Under the pieces are notes generated by a model. That model saw nothing but the letters and a program-made list of their open reading frames with translations. It had not been told where the DNA came from and did no database searches. From the NCBI GenBank assembly GCA_046351555.1, contig JAXLYI010000020.1:124001-188000 (forward strand): a stretch of DNA of 64,000 nucleotides, in the 5' to 3' direction. A program made the position numbers and the translations under genes. The DNA comes from CAISKJ01 sp046351555 (GTDB taxonomy: Bacteria; Myxococcota_A; Polyangia; Polyangiales; Ga0077539). Shown here piece after piece: positions 47,333 to 56,229 of this stretch (the first letter of the stretch is position 1; each line of letters opens with the position of its first letter).

Positions 47333-48454
47333 ATGGCCGCATCGCCCGCCCCCCGCCCCACGCTCGTCCCCGTGCGCGAAGAGCCGCGCCCCTCGCTCCC
47401 CGCCACCCCGCGCAGCCGCGTCGCCCTCGCGGTCGTCGCCGTGATCGGCTTCGGCGCGATCGTCTACGTCGCGTCCAACGTCGCCGTCGGCCTGCTGCTC
47501 GGCGTGGTGATGGCCTTCGTCGCCGCGCCGCTCCACCGCCGCGTGACCGCGCTGCTCGGCGGGCGCGCGCGCGTCGCGGCCTTCCTCACGACGCTGCTCG
47601 TGCTGGTGGTCGCGGCCGCCGCGGTCGCCGCGGCGGCGTGGGCGGCGGCGGGCGAGGCGGTGTCGCTCGCGGTCGAGGTGCAGCGGCGCATCTCGGGCAC
47701 GTCGGCCGAGGCGCTGCTCGGGCCCGCGGGGGTGCGCCTGGTCGACGCGCTCCACGTCCCCCGCGCGTCGGTGATCGCGCACGCGCAGGGCGCCGCCGCG
47801 CGCATCCAGGCCCTGGCCGCGCCCGCGGTGACCGGCGTCGTCGCGTACACCGGCGCGGGCGCGGTGCTCGGCGTCATCACCTTCGCGACGATGTACTACG
47901 CGCTCTTCCAGTGGCAGGGCGTGTCGCGGCGCCTCGAGACGCTGCTCCCGCTCCGCCCGCGGTACACGCGGGTGCTGCTCCAGGAGTTCGAGAGCATCGG
48001 CCGCGGCGCGCTGCTCGGCACGCTGGGGACGAGCGTGTGCCAGGGCGCGCTCGCGACGGTCGGCTACGTGGCCGCGGGGGTGCCGCGCGCGCCGCTCTGG
48101 GGGCTGCTGACGACGGCGGTGTCCTTCCTCCCCGTCGGCGGCACGCTGCTGGTGTGGGCCCCGGCGACGCTCTACCTCGCGTCGGTGGGCCGCGTCGGCG
48201 CCGCCGCGGGCCTGCTCGCGTGGAGCCTTCTCGTCGTGGTGGTCACGTGCGACTACGTGCTCCGCCCGCGCCTCGTCGGCAGCGCGACGCCCGTCCACCC
48301 GCTGCTGGTGCTGGTGGCGCTGCTCGGCGGCGTCGAGACCTTCGGCCTGTGGGGCGTGCTCGTCGGCCCGGTGCTCATGTCCGTGTGCGTCGCCGCGCTC
48401 CGCCTGTACGAGACCGAGTTCGCCCAGGGCCGCGCCCGCCAGACGCTCGCCTGA
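47333..48454 (+). CDS. AI-2E family (PerM-like) membrane transporter
   Basis: This 373-residue membrane protein has about eight hydrophobic segments. Two N-terminal helices (about 30-62) are followed by a third, a central soluble stretch (about 105-165), and C-terminal helices with the family signature LPVGGTLLVWAPATLYL and VLRPRLVGSATPVHPLLVLVALLGGVETFGLWGVLVGP split across 265-350. Members include putative AI-2 exporters and Na+/H+ antiporters, so the substrate cannot be stated. AGGAG lies eight nt before the ATG. It diverges from the CsbD gene across 260 bp, and its stop is followed at once by short tandem repeats. Confidence 0.88.
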   Translation: MAASPAPRPTLVPVREEPRPSLPATPRSRVALAVVAVIGFGAIVYVASNVAVGLLLGVVMAFVAAPLHRRVTALLGGRARVAAFLTTLLVLVVAAAAVAAAAWAAAGEAVSLAVEVQRRISGTSAEALLGPAGVRLVDALHVPRASVIAHAQGAAARIQALAAPAVTGVVAYTGAGAVLGVITFATMYYALFQWQGVSRRLETLLPLRPRYTRVLLQEFESIGRGALLGTLGTSVCQGALATVGYVAAGVPRAPLWGLLTTAVSFLPVGGTLLVWAPATLYLASVGRVGAAAGLLAWSLLVVVVTCDYVLRPRLVGSATPVHPLLVLVALLGGVETFGLWGVLVGPVLMSVCVAALRLYETEFAQGRARQTLA

Positions 48455-48470
48455 GCGCGCGGGCGCCGCC

Positions 48471-48523
48471 CGCCGCTCACGCCGCCCCGCCGCTCACGCC
48501 GCCCCGCCGCTCACGCCGCTCAC
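48471..48523. repeat. 17-bp tandem repeat after the AI-2E gene
   Basis: The unit GCCGCCCCGCCGCTCAC occurs twice in full (48481-48497, 48498-48514) with partial copies on both sides. It begins 17 nt after the stop codon. Confidence 0.8.
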
Positions 48524-48678
48524 GGGCAGCGGCACTCCCCTCTCCATCACGCTGCATTGTGCGGACACATCTCTCCGCGCGAGATCGTCAAGGGCTGCCA
48601 CGCGGTGAGCATCCGGCTGGGGCCTCCTGCGTCCATCCCCCGCTCGCCGAGCCTCGCGCGTTGCCCCCTTCCCCCGGC

Positions 48679-48878
48679 GCAAAGCCGCCAGGGAAAGGGG
48701 CACTGTCGCGACCGTGACGCGTCGGCGTCTGGCCCTCGTGGCGTCTCGGTGTCTGGTGCGCGTGGCGTCTCGGTGTCTGGTGCGCGTGGCGTCTCGGTGT
48801 CTGGTGCGCGTGGCGTCTCGGTGGCCCGGCGTCGGTGGGTCCTCGTTGCGACAGTGCCCCTTTCCCTGGCGGCTTTCC
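48679..48878. mobile_element. 200-bp hairpin element with 29-bp perfect terminal inverted repeats
   Basis: The arms 48681-48709 and 48849-48877 are perfect reverse complements (29 bp). The loop holds 3.5 copies of a 24-bp tandem repeat (48740-48823). Comparison with the opposite arm of the surrounding inverted repeat, which reads directly from CTTCCCCCGGC into CCACGAGATGCGC, shows that these 200 bp are an insertion. MITE-like is the best description. No clear target-site duplication is visible. Confidence 0.65.
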
Positions 48879-48936
48879 CACGAGATGCGCAACGCCTCGC
48901 GCGGAAGTGCTTGTCTACCTGGAGATCGCGGAAGGA

Positions 48937-49358
48937 GGAGCATCTGGCTCATCTGCTCGCGGCCCCGAGTGCCCAAGGTTCGCCCGCCCGCCCTCACTGA
49001 ACGGGTTAGGCTCACCCTGGGCAACCGGCATGGGATCATCCGCTTGGTGGCGGATTCAGGCTGCGTGGCTGCGTGGCTGCGCGGCTGCGCGGCTGCGTGG
49101 CTGCGCGGCTGCGTGGCTGCGCGGCTGCGTGGCTGCGTGGCGGCGTGGCTGCGTGGCTGCGTGGCTGCGTGGCTGCGTGGCTGCGTGGCTGCGTGGCTGC
49201 GTGGCTGCGTGGCTGCGTTGCTCGCAGCTCGTCGCCTGAATCCGCCAGCGGGCGGATGATCCCATGCCGGTTGCCCAGGGTGAGCCTAACCCGTTCAGTG
49301 AGGGCGGGCGGGCGAACCCTGGGCACTCGGGGCCGCGAGCAGATGAGCCAGATGCTCC
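48937..49358. repeat. 124-bp near-perfect inverted repeat (copies A and B)
   Basis: The left arm 48937-49060 and right arm 49235-49358 are reverse complements over 124 bp with few mismatches. Weaker pairing extends outward to about 48630 and 49470 once the hairpin insert is removed. Each arm also holds an internal stem (TGCCCAGGGT with ACCCTGGGCA; one mismatch in the left arm). Confidence 0.85.
49061..49220. repeat. 8-bp microsatellite, 20 copies
   Basis: Twenty units of CTGCGTGG or CTGCGCGG run without phase change from 49061 to 49220 (the last unit is CTGCGTTG). They fill the loop of the long inverted repeat. Confidence 0.92.
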
Positions 49359-49491
49359 ACCTTCTCGAAACATCGAGTGCGCAAGCATTTCCGTGCGAGG
49401 CGTTGCGCATCTCGTGGGCCGGGGGAAGTGGGGAAACGCGCGAGGCTCGGCCCGCGGGGGATGGAGGCCGCAAGGCCCGGCGCGCGGGGCC

Positions 49492-51447
49492 CTACACGCT
49501 CGAAGCGCGCTGATCGCTCGCGCGGGGCGCGGCGTCGCCGAGCAGCGCCGTCCACCGCCCCGTCGTGGCGAACACCGCCCGGTGCGAGGCCCGCGTGACG
49601 GCGACGTAGAGCGCGCGCCGCCCTTCGCCGCCTTCGGGGTACGCCGCGCTCGATGCGTCGGGGACCACCACGTGGTCGAACTCCAGGCCCTTCACCTCGC
49701 GGACGGAGGTCGCCTGCACGCCGGGGCCGAACTGGAAGTCCCCGTCGAGCGCGAGGCGCACGTCGACCCCGCGCCCGAGCACCGCGGCGAAGCGCCGGGC
49801 CGACTCCGACGTCCGCGCGATCACCGCGACGCTGGCGCGCGGGTCGTCGACCGCGAGCTCGCGCAGCCCGTCGGTGAGGCGCGCCGCGAGGTGGCACTCG
49901 CCCTCGCACGCGAGGAAGCCCACCGGCCCGTCGGGCCCGAGCGCCGGCGCCGGGGACGCCGGGTCGAGCACGTGCCGCGCGAGCGCCGTCACGTCGGGGT
50001 GGCAGCGGTAGCTCGTCGCCAGCGTCACGCGGGTGTGGCGGGCCGCGCCGAGGTCGCGCATCGACGTCTCCCAGTCGGTGAAGCACGCCGTCGCGTCGAC
50101 CTGCTGCCCCGCGTCGCCCGCCACCACCAGCGTGCCGCCGGGCGCCACCGCGCGCCCGAGGAGCCGGAGCTCGAGCGGCGCCAGCTCCTGGCTCTCGTCG
50201 AGCACCACCACGTCGTAGCGCCTCGGCATCGCCGGGCGCTCGCCGCGAGCCTTCGCGCGCAGGCGGTCGATTTCGAAGAGGACGGCGTAGTCCTCGACGT
50301 CCACCGTCTTCGCGTCGCCGTAGCGCGTGCCGGCGTCGATCGAGCGGCCGTCGGCGGTGGCGAGGCGCCCGCGGTCGACGCCCGCGCCGAAGCTGTCCTC
50401 GGTGGTCTCCATGTACTGGACGCGGGTGTGGTCGTGGACGCGCGCGGCGTCGTGGGCCGTCACCTCGTCGGTGCGGGCGACCACCTTGTCCATCCACGCG
50501 CGGTCGCCGAAGAGGTGGTGGAGGTCGCGGCGTCCGACGCGGCGCTTCGGGTCGGCCGGCGGCAGCGCGGCGAACGCGGGGAGCACCTCGGCGAGCGCAC
50601 GGTGGCGCTTCAGGCGGATCGCACCCGGCGGCGCGTCCTCGCTCTCGCGCACGGGGATGTCGTGGAAGGCGCGGCGCGCGAGCTTCGCGGCCCAGCGATC
50701 ATAGGTAGCCACCTCGACGCCCTCGACGCCGAGGCGCTCGAGCAGTGCCTCGGTGAGACGTCGGAGCCCCTCGGTGGGGACGATCACCGCCGCGCTCCAC
50801 GGCCCATCACCGTGCCGCTCGCGCAGCGCCGCGAGGCGACGGAGCGCCACCGTGGTCTTGCCCACGCCGGCCTCGCCGAGCACGAGGAGCGCGGCGCCCG
50901 CGGGCAGGTCGACCGCGCGCTGCTGCTCGGCGTCGAGCGTCACCTCCACCGCGGAGGGGGGGCGTCGTCGCGCGTCGGGCCGCGGGCGGAGCGGGGCCAC
51001 GTCGAGGTCGGGCGAGGCGCTCCATGCGCCGTTCGCATCGCGCGCGTAGCGAACGCCGTTGCGGGTGAGGGCGACGAGTTCACCGCGCGCGAGCGTGAGG
51101 AGCGAGCGGGCGAGGACGGCGCCGGAGAGGGTCCGGTCGCCGGCGCGGAGTTCGTAGTCTCCGCCCTCCACCGAGGCGAAGAAGGCCCCGGCGAGGGGGG
51201 CCTGGTCCCAGCGGAGGATGGTGACCTCGTCGCCGGTGACGGTCTGCGGGCCGAGGAGGTAGTCGCGCGTGCGCCCTTCGGCGCGAACCCTGAGGTGCGC
51301 GTGGCACGGCGTCGCGGCCTGCGGGAGCGCGGCGCGCGCGGCCTCGGCGAGGCGGGCGACGTCGGCGACGTAGGCGAGCTCCTCGGCGTCGAGCGGGCGG
51401 GGGGTCTGCATGCGCGAAGGGATGCGTCCCGCGAGCCCGATTGTCAT
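49492..51447 (-). CDS. Superfamily I DNA helicase (UvrD/HelD-like)
   Basis: In this 651-residue product the N-terminal 160 residues are of unknown fold. The helicase core has Walker A GEAGVGKTT (about 192-200), Walker B VVVLDESQEL (about 410), motif III GDAGQQVD, motif IV-like TSYRCHPDV, and the C-terminal VKGLEFDHVVVPDA and YVAVTRASH (motifs V and VI). It has no obvious nuclease domain. The pattern is closest to UvrD/HelD-type ATPases that translocate on single strands or remodel RNA polymerase. The start is uncertain: ATG 51447 has GGAAG eight nt upstream, while 51528 would overlap the EamA gene and 51411 lacks a ribosome-binding site. Confidence 0.85.
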   Translation of the reverse strand: MTIGLAGRIPSRMQTPRPLDAEELAYVADVARLAEAARAALPQAATPCHAHLRVRAEGRTRDYLLGPQTVTGDEVTILRWDQAPLAGAFFASVEGGDYELRAGDRTLSGAVLARSLLTLARGELVALTRNGVRYARDANGAWSASPDLDVAPLRPRPDARRRPPSAVEVTLDAEQQRAVDLPAGAALLVLGEAGVGKTTVALRRLAALRERHGDGPWSAAVIVPTEGLRRLTEALLERLGVEGVEVATYDRWAAKLARRAFHDIPVRESEDAPPGAIRLKRHRALAEVLPAFAALPPADPKRRVGRRDLHHLFGDRAWMDKVVARTDEVTAHDAARVHDHTRVQYMETTEDSFGAGVDRGRLATADGRSIDAGTRYGDAKTVDVEDYAVLFEIDRLRAKARGERPAMPRRYDVVVLDESQELAPLELRLLGRAVAPGGTLVVAGDAGQQVDATACFTDWETSMRDLGAARHTRVTLATSYRCHPDVTALARHVLDPASPAPALGPDGPVGFLACEGECHLAARLTDGLRELAVDDPRASVAVIARTSESARRFAAVLGRGVDVRLALDGDFQFGPGVQATSVREVKGLEFDHVVVPDASSAAYPEGGEGRRALYVAVTRASHRAVFATTGRWTALLGDAAPRASDQRASSV

Positions 51448-51484
51448 CGGCGAAACTTCCGCGCGACCTGTGATAGGATCGTCA

Positions 51485-52381
51485 TCACCGGGGGGCGGGG
51501 AGCTTCGCCATCGCGTCGCGCCGCGCATCGTCCACCAGGATCGCGCCCGCCCCGAGGAGGAGCGCGATGCCCGCGGCCGCGGCGGGCTCCGGGCGCCGAC
51601 CGAACACCGCCGCGTCGAGCCCGACGGCGAACACGAGCTGCGCCTGCCCCGCGGCCCCGACGCGCCCGGCCTTGTCGAGCGCGTAGGCGCGGGTCATCAC
51701 GAGCTGCCCCGCGGTGGCGGTCACGCCGATCGCGACGAGCCCCGCCGCGTCGCGCGCGCCCACCGCGGGGAGCGGCCCGTGGCGCCACCGCCAGATCGCC
51801 GTCGCCACCGCGAGAACCGCGCTCGCCACCGCGGAGAAGCGAACGACCACGGCCTCCGGCGTCTCGCCCGAGAGTCGTCGCAGCGACACCATCGCCACGG
51901 CGCTCATCGCGCTCGCCCCGAGGGCCGCGGCGCCCGCGAGCGCGCCGGTCGAGAGCGTGGGCCGCTCGACCAGCGCGACGCCCGCCACGGCGAGCGCAAG
52001 GGCCGCCGTGCCCCGGCGCGTGAGCCCCTCGCGCAGGGTGATCCAGGCGAGCAGGGTGATCCAGACGGGCGTGGTGTTGAGCAGCGCGGTCGCGTCGGCC
52101 AGCGGCATGTGCGTGAGCGCGTAGAACGTGAGCAGCATGCTGGTGGAGCCGGCGAGCGCGCGGCGCCACATCGTCGCGCGGTCGGCGACGTGGAGCGAGG
52201 CCCCGCGGAGGCGCGCGACGGCGAGGGCCGCGCCGAGGCCGAAGAGCGCCCGGATGCACGCGATCATCGGCCACGGCAGGTGGCGGAGGGAGCGGGCGAG
52301 GGCGTTCATCACCGCGAACGAGAGGGCGCCGGCGGTCATGAGGGTGAGGGCGCGGAGGGGGCGGTCGACGGGGGCGGTCAC
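51485..52381 (-). CDS. EamA/DMT-family permease
   Basis: This 298-residue membrane protein has ten hydrophobic helices in two EamA halves (about 10-135 and 145-285), with the usual LNTTPVWITLLAW segment near the end of the first half. It is a drug/metabolite exporter or importer of unknown substrate. The start is GTG at 52381, preceded by GAGGGG. It is followed by the helicase gene on the same strand with a gap of 37 nt, which suggests co-transcription. The repeat-rich region lies directly upstream. Confidence 0.87.
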   Translation of the reverse strand: MTAPVDRPLRALTLMTAGALSFAVMNALARSLRHLPWPMIACIRALFGLGAALAVARLRGASLHVADRATMWRRALAGSTSMLLTFYALTHMPLADATALLNTTPVWITLLAWITLREGLTRRGTAALALAVAGVALVERPTLSTGALAGAAALGASAMSAVAMVSLRRLSGETPEAVVVRFSAVASAVLAVATAIWRWRHGPLPAVGARDAAGLVAIGVTATAGQLVMTRAYALDKAGRVGAAGQAQLVFAVGLDAAVFGRRPEPAAAAGIALLLGAGAILVDDARRDAMAKLPAPR

Positions 52382-52603
52382 GCGCCCCCTCGGAGCACGA
52401 CGCGTCTCGCTTGCAGGGGGAGGAGGGTGCGGCTTGCGCGTGCGTGGTGCGGCCCTCCCCTTCCCTCCCCGCCGCGCCCACGCGAGGCGCGACGCCTTCG
52501 CGCGGAGGTGCTTTGCTGCAAGGAGATTTCGGAAACGCGAGCGGCTGGTTCACTTGCTCGTGGCGCCGCGTGCGGTTGCGTTCGCCGGCCGCATCCAGTA
52601 CGC

Positions 52604-52725
52604 GCCGAGTGCGGGTGGGTTCGCCGAACGCGCCTGCTCGCGGCGCCAGGTGCGGGTGGGTTCGGTGGGCGCGTCCGCTCGCGGCGCCGAATGCTGGTGG
52701 GTTCAGTGGACGCGCCTGCTCGCGG
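52604..52725. repeat. About 41-bp tandem repeat, three copies
   Basis: Units at 52604-52643, 52644-52684 and 52685-52725 share GCGGGTGGGTTC near the start and CTCGCGG at the end. A diverged fourth unit leads into the inverted repeat. The opposite arm has only one unit, so the array expanded on one side. Confidence 0.75.
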
Positions 52726-52982
52726 CCCCGAGTGCCCAGGGTTCGCCCGCCCGCCCTCGCTGAGGGGTCTAGGCTCACCCTGGGCAACCGGCACGGGATC
52801 ATCCGCCCGGTGGCGGATTCCGGGAGCCGTCGCGAGGAGAGGACGTCGCGCGTCGCCCCCGTCGCCTCGCTGGGAGCCCGGTACCGACCGGGCAATCCCA
52901 TGCCGGTTGCCCAGGGTGAGCCTAGACCCCTCAGCGAGGGCGGGCGGGCGAACCCTGGGCACTCGGGGCCGCGAGCAGGCGC
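52712..52982. repeat. 87-bp near-perfect inverted repeat (copies C and D)
   Basis: The left arm 52712-52798 and right arm 52896-52982 are reverse complements with one mismatch, around a 97-nt loop unrelated to the microsatellite of the first structure. The arms share their core with copies A and B (CTCGCGGCCCCGAGTGCCCA and CACCCTGGGCAACCGGCA), so both loci belong to one repeat family. Confidence 0.87.
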
Positions 52983-53102
52983 GTTCATCGAACCCCACCC
53001 GCACTCGGCGCGTACGGGATGCGCCCGGCGAACTCCCAACGCAACAGGAACCGCGCAGCCGATGGGTCTGCGCGCCAAAATCTGGAGCGAGCAGCGCGCA
53101 GT

Positions 53103-54002
53103 TCAGGGCGCGGCCCCCGGGTGCAGGAGCTCGGCGAGGCGGCGCGCGGCCCGGCCGAGGCGCGGCCCCTGGCGCAGGAGCATCGGGTCGGCGGCCCGCA
53201 CCACGCGCCCGTCGCGCACCGCGGGGACGGTGGCGAAGCGCGCGAGCGAGGCGGCCAGCGGCGCGGCGTCGCCGTCGTGCCACGTCATGTCGAGGATCAC
53301 CTCGGGCGCGAGCGCGAGCAGTTGCTCGAGCGAGAGCGTCGGGTAGCGCCCGCCGGCCCGCACCACGTTGTCGCCGCCCGCGACCGCGAGGAGCTCGTCG
53401 ACCCACGAGCCCGGGCCCGCGGTGACGAGCGGCCGCTCGCTGAAGACGGCCAGCACGCGCGGGCGACGTCGCCCCGCCACGGCCGCGCGGGCGAGCGCGA
53501 GGTCGGACTCGATCGAGGCCCGCAATGCTGCTGCCGCCTCGCGCCGCCCCGAGAGCGCCGCGTAGCCGTCGATGGAGGCCATCACCTCGGCCACCGACTC
53601 CGCGCGCGGGAAGAAGACCCGCACGCCCGCACCCTGGAGCCGCTCGAGGACGGCGAGGTCGACCGGGCCCTGCACGCCCGCCACCGCGTCGGGCCGCAGC
53701 GCCATGATCGCCTCGAACGACGGGTTGACCATCGCCCCGACGCGCGGCAGCCGCGTGGCCTCGGGGGGCCAGTCGTCGTAGGCCGAGACGCCCACCACGC
53801 GCCCGCCCGCGCCGAGCGCGAAGAGCATCTCGGTCGCGCTCGGGGCCAGCGTGATGATCCGACGCGCGGGCGCGGCCGCGGGGTCGACCGCCGTCATCGC
53901 GGCGCGGCCCGCGGGGCGCCTGGGCCCGCGCGCGCGGCACCCGGCGGCACCGAAGGCGAGGCCGGCGGAGAGCGCGACGCGGAGCGGGAGCGACGAGTCC
54001 AT
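53103..54002 (-). CDS. BtuF-like periplasmic binding lipoprotein
   Basis: The 299-residue product has a lipobox (GAAGC, Cys22) and a helical-backbone class III binding-protein fold: RIITLAPSATEMLFALGAG near the N-terminus, VNPSFEAIMALRPDAV, and the C-terminal lobe SWVDELLAVAGGDNVV and PEVILDMTW. Such proteins feed cobalamin, haem or siderophores to ABC importers; cobalamin binding is the usual annotation for this length and spacing. No permease or ATPase gene is adjacent, so it is an orphan here. ATG 54002 is preferred because it places the signal peptide at the N-terminus. Confidence 0.82.
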   Translation of the reverse strand: MDSSLPLRVALSAGLAFGAAGCRARGPRRPAGRAAMTAVDPAAAPARRIITLAPSATEMLFALGAGGRVVGVSAYDDWPPEATRLPRVGAMVNPSFEAIMALRPDAVAGVQGPVDLAVLERLQGAGVRVFFPRAESVAEVMASIDGYAALSGRREAAAALRASIESDLALARAAVAGRRRPRVLAVFSERPLVTAGPGSWVDELLAVAGGDNVVRAGGRYPTLSLEQLLALAPEVILDMTWHDGDAAPLAASLARFATVPAVRDGRVVRAADPMLLRQGPRLGRAARRLAELLHPGAAP

Positions 54003-54076
54003 CGGGTTCGCCGCGTTGGTAGTGCCTCGCGGCGCCGCGCACAAGGGAGACGCGCCGTGTACCATCTCGCGACCCG

Positions 54077-54640
<564 letters not shown>

Positions 54641-54676
54641 CAGGATTGTCGGGTTCGTGGTAGATGCGGCGCCCCG

Positions 54677-55648
54677 ATGGCCAGCGAAGACACGTCGAAG
54701 CGCACCGGCCCCGCCGGTCCGAAGAAGAAGATCGAGTCGATGGAGCCGCCCTCCGTCGCCGCGAAATACCTCCCCTACGCCCTCGCCGCCTTCGTGGTGG
54801 TGAGCCTGCTCGGGGTGATCCTCCGGGTGCCCGCGTACGCGACCCAGGCGGCGACGGCGCTGCTGTCGGCGGGGGCGATCGGGCTCGGCTACCTCGCGTG
54901 GCAGGACACGCACGGCTTCGCGCCCGACGACTCCTTCCGCACGGTGGTGGGCGCGGCGACGGTGGCCGTGGTGGCGACGCTCATCGCGACGGCGGCGCTC
55001 ACGCTCAACCCGCCGGCGGCGATCGGCACGGTCACGCTCCCCGCGGCGGGCGCGTCGGGGACGATCACGGTCGGCGGGGGCGGCAACCTCGTGGCGCGCG
55101 TCGCGGGGGAGTTCGCGCCCGACGTCGGCGCCTCGGCGCGCGCCTCGTACGTCGTGCTGGTCGCGCGCGGCAGCGCCACCGAGGAGATCGAGGGCGAGTT
55201 CGAACGGAGCGCGGGGGAGAACCCCACGGCCAGCGGCAACATGGCCTCCTCGGCGCGCGGCGAGGTCACGGCGCGGCGCCACCGCCTGACGCAGCTCCGC
55301 GGCCCCGGGCGCTACACCGTCACCCTCGACCGCACGCACGAGAACCTCCGGCCCCCGCTGCGCGTGTCGCTCCACCAGGAGCTCGTCCCGCCGTGGGCCT
55401 TCCTCGTCGCCTTCGGCCTGCTCGCGGTGCTGGTGCTCGTCGCCGACGTCGGCATCGCGAAGCGCAACGTCGAGCCCGTCTACGCCCCCGCCCTCTTCTT
55501 CGCGATGGGCATGGTGCTCTACCTCAACCGCTCGTACGCGGGGTCGAGCGTCAGCGACGGTTTGTTCGCGTCCTTCCTGGTCGGCCTCCTCGGCGGCGGC
55601 GTCGGCGGCGAGCTCGTCGCGCGCGGCGTCCGACGCGTCTTCGGCTGA
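54677..55648 (+). CDS. Unknown multi-pass membrane protein
   Basis: The 323-residue product has a Lys-rich N-terminus, then three hydrophobic helices (about 32-48, 58-75 and 90-110). An extracytoplasmic Gly/Ala/Val-rich domain (about 115-235, GTITVGGGGNLVARVAGEF...) is followed by three more helices (about 238-258, 270-285 and 295-315). I do not recognise the family. The soluble part looks like a beta-sandwich. It begins 36 nt after the NUDIX gene on the same strand and is probably co-transcribed. No motif indicates transport or enzymatic function. Confidence 0.75.
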   Translation: MASEDTSKRTGPAGPKKKIESMEPPSVAAKYLPYALAAFVVVSLLGVILRVPAYATQAATALLSAGAIGLGYLAWQDTHGFAPDDSFRTVVGAATVAVVATLIATAALTLNPPAAIGTVTLPAAGASGTITVGGGGNLVARVAGEFAPDVGASARASYVVLVARGSATEEIEGEFERSAGENPTASGNMASSARGEVTARRHRLTQLRGPGRYTVTLDRTHENLRPPLRVSLHQELVPPWAFLVAFGLLAVLVLVADVGIAKRNVEPVYAPALFFAMGMVLYLNRSYAGSSVSDGLFASFLVGLLGGGVGGELVARGVRRVFG

Positions 55649-55704
55649 GCCGCCGCACGCGCGCCTTGACACCCGCACGGCCCTTGCCGTGTGATGGCCG
55701 CACG

Positions 55705-56229
55705 ATGTCCCACGCCCCCTTCGCCCCCTGCCCCGCCTGCGCCCGCCACGTGCGCGTCGACGCCGCCGCGTGCCCCTTCTGCGCGAGCGACCTCTCCGGC
55801 GCCGCGTTCGACCCCGTGCCCGACGCCGGCGGCCGACGCCTCGGGCGCGCGGCGCTGTTCGCGTTCGCCACCACCGTCGCCGCGGCGGGGTGCCCGTCGC
55901 CGCAGCGGCCCGACACCGGCACCAACATCGTCCAGCCCTACGGCGCGCCGCCCACCCCGACGCCCCCGCACGACGCCGCCGCGAGCGCCTCGCCCGACGC
56001 GTCCGACCCGGGGCTCGTCGTCGCGATCTACGGCGCGCCCATCCCGCCCGCCCCCGACGCGAGCGCGCCCTCGCCCGACGCCGCCGCGGACGCGAGCGCC
56101 CCCGACGCGAGCGCGCCCGACGCCGCGGCGAGGCCCGACGCCCGCCCGCCGCGCCCGCCGCGCCCGCCGGGGCCGCCGATGGTCCGCTACGGCGCGCCGC
56201 CGCCGCCCGACCCGAGCGACGCGGCGTGA
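55705..56229 (+). CDS. Zinc-ribbon protein with Ala/Pro/Asp-rich tail
   Basis: The 174-residue product has an N-terminal zinc ribbon CPAC...CPFC (Cys9, 12, 23, 26), a hydrophobic segment (about 46-60, ALFAFATTVAAAGC) and then a long low-complexity tail of Ala, Pro and Asp with three YGAP motifs (YGAPPTP, IYGAPIPP, YGAPPPP). Such short zinc-ribbon membrane proteins are common in Myxococcota but have no assigned role. The ribbon would be cytoplasmic if the segment spans the membrane once. Its 3' end overlaps the end of the convergent frmB gene by 43 nt. Confidence 0.65.
   Translation: MSHAPFAPCPACARHVRVDAAACPFCASDLSGAAFDPVPDAGGRRLGRAALFAFATTVAAAGCPSPQRPDTGTNIVQPYGAPPTPTPPHDAAASASPDASDPGLVVAIYGAPIPPAPDASAPSPDAAADASAPDASAPDAAARPDARPPRPPRPPGPPMVRYGAPPPPDPSDAA

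Larger units (their letters stand above)
48455..49491. other. Non-coding convergent region with nested inverted and tandem repeats
   Basis: These 1037 bp lie between the AI-2E stop and the helicase stop. They contain no credible gene; the open frames here are translations of tandem repeats. In order: a 17-bp tandem repeat (48471-48523), the left arm of a long inverted repeat starting near 48630, a 200-bp hairpin insert (48679-48878), the remaining left arm to 49060, an 8-bp microsatellite, and the right arm 49235 to about 49470. Confidence 0.8.
52382..53102. other. Non-coding repeat-rich region
   Basis: These 721 bp, upstream of the EamA gene and downstream of the BtuF-like gene, contain no credible gene. 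From about 52450 the sequence is homologous to the left arm of the 48.6-49.5 kb structure. It then holds a 41-bp tandem repeat, an 87-bp inverted repeat and an outer arm to about 53065. The EamA promoter must lie within or beyond these repeats. Confidence 0.75.

Noticed and set aside
49061..49220. CRISPR array
   Set aside because: The 8-bp units are directly contiguous without spacers, and no cas genes are present.
48557..49513. Short open frames with repeated WLRGCVAA or CLVRVASR peptides
   Set aside because: They are translations of the 8-bp and 24-bp tandem repeats in several frames and both strands, with no stable start or ribosome-binding site.
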